Notes under the pieces: generated by a model
Database searches by the model: none
What the model was told of the DNA's origin: nothing
Seen by the model: only the letters and a program-made list of their open reading frames with translations
Part shown: one piece after another, positions 5,177 to 5,740 of the stretch
How positions within the stretch are numbered: the stretch's first letter is position 1
How the letters are laid out: the number at the start of each line of letters is the position of its first letter
Assembly (NCBI GenBank): GCA_004211235.1
Contig: SEEY01000284.1
Coordinates: forward strand, 1-5,740
Length of the DNA stretch: 5,740 bases
From: Rubrivivax sp.
GTDB lineage: Bacteria > Pseudomonadota > Gammaproteobacteria > Burkholderiales > Burkholderiaceae
Direction of reading: 5' to 3'
Made by a program: the position numbers and the translations under genes

Positions 5177-5740
5177 ACGTTCGCAAATTCACTGCCCGCA
5201 CATCGCGCGAGGCCCTCGCGCTCGTGAAGCAGGCCTTTGGCTCAGACGCCGTCGTGCTGTCGAACAAATCGGTGCCCGAAGGTGTCGAGGTGCTGGCCAT
5301 GGCGCCGGAAGGCATGGGCCAGATCGAGCAGATCGCCCAGAGCGCGCCGCGCACCATGGCACGCCCGCAGGCTCAGCCGCAGCAGATGCAGCAGCCGTTG
5401 CAGCCGCAGCGCGCCCCGTTCTCCGAGCGTGCCCGCCAGGAGCCCAGCTTTGGCGCGCCTGAAGTGCAGGGCGATGTCGAGCAGCTGGCCATGAGCACGT
5501 TGAGCTTCCAGGACTATGTGCGCGAGCGTGTGCTGCGCCGCCGCCAGGCCGAGATCAGCGGCCAGCCCGATCCGGTGGCCGCGCCCGCTCCGGCGATGCA
5601 GCAACGCCAGCAACCGGCCGCGGCCTCGCTGGACGCCGCGCGCGCCCAGCGCGAGCAACGTGCTGCCGAAGCCATGGCCGCGCTCGCACCGCGCCGCGTC
5701 ACCGCGCCCGCCCAGGCCCAGCCTGTGGCCCAGCCCCAGC
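5173..5740 (+). CDS. flhF: Flagellar placement GTPase FlhF, N-terminal part (3' end outside window)
   Basis: The frame opens at ATG 5173 and stays open to the right edge: 189 whole codons with no stop. FlhF is an SRP-family GTPase that, together with the MinD-like ATPase FlhG, sets flagellar position and number, most often at the pole. The first 43 residues fit the family N-terminus: MNVRKFTARTSREALALVKQ, then GSDAVVLSNK and GVEVLAM. From about 60 onward comes a Gln/Pro/Ala-rich linker of low complexity. It is broken by a more conserved charged island, LSFQDYVRERVLRRRQ, at about 110-125. The GTP-binding NG domain (G1 to G5 motifs) must lie beyond the window. The ATG overlaps the flhA stop as ATGA, so translation is probably coupled. 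Its presence argues for polar or otherwise controlled placement of flagella; E. coli lacks this gene. The call rests on the N-terminus and context, since the catalytic part is not visible. Confidence 0.93.
   Translation, partial: MNVRKFTARTSREALALVKQAFGSDAVVLSNKSVPEGVEVLAMAPEGMGQIEQIAQSAPRTMARPQAQPQQMQQPLQPQRAPFSERARQEPSFGAPEVQGDVEQLAMSTLSFQDYVRERVLRRRQAEISGQPDPVAAPAPAMQQRQQPAAASLDAARAQREQRAAEAMAALAPRRVTAPAQAQPVAQPQ

Noticed and set aside
1..5740. Search for mobile elements, CRISPR, tRNA/rRNA or an undescribed system
   Set aside because: The window is almost fully filled by six standard flagellar and chemotaxis genes in a sensible order. No transposase, long inverted repeats, regular spaced repeats or RNA gene signatures were seen.

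Overview
The window is a stretch of a flagellar and chemotaxis locus, all on the + strand, from a GC-rich Gram-negative bacterium. Every gene belongs to a well-known family. CheZ together with FlhF, and a GC-rich third-codon bias, fit a betaproteobacterium of the Burkholderiales (for example a Comamonadaceae or Rubrivivax/Leptothrix-type lineage). That placement is inference, because no database could be searched.

Layout: (1) the 3' two-thirds of motB, the stator subunit that anchors to peptidoglycan, entering from the left edge; (2) cheY, the response regulator that switches the motor; (3) cheZ, the CheY-P phosphatase; (4) a 202-base gap with a strong intrinsic terminator just after cheZ, a weaker second hairpin, a short AT-richer stretch that may hold a promoter, and a repeated 8-mer; (5) flhB, the substrate-specificity switch of the flagellar export gate; (6) flhA, the large export-gate protein; (7) the first 189 codons of flhF, the SRP-type GTPase that sets flagellar position and number, running off the right edge.

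There appear to be two transcription blocks. motB-cheY-cheZ (torque generation and switching) ends at the terminator. flhB-flhA-flhF (export gate and placement) starts after it, and its genes are joined by two 4-base ATGA stop/start overlaps. FlhB and FlhA form the export gate that secretes rod, hook and filament subunits. FlhF directs where the basal body is built. MotB is half of the stator that drives the rotor, and CheY-P/CheZ set its direction.

All diagnostic residues that can be seen are intact: the CheY Asp pocket, the CheZ Asp/Gln pair and CheY-binding tail, the FlhB NPTH autocleavage site, and the FlhA charged residues in the membrane region. No gene is broken. I found no mobile element, CRISPR array, tRNA or rRNA, and no sign of an undescribed system. 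The points worth a second look are regulatory or small in scale: the gene order (cheY directly after motB), the cheZ-flhB gap, the shared GGGTCAGC octamer, the 9-base tandem repeat in cheZ and the low-complexity linker of FlhF.
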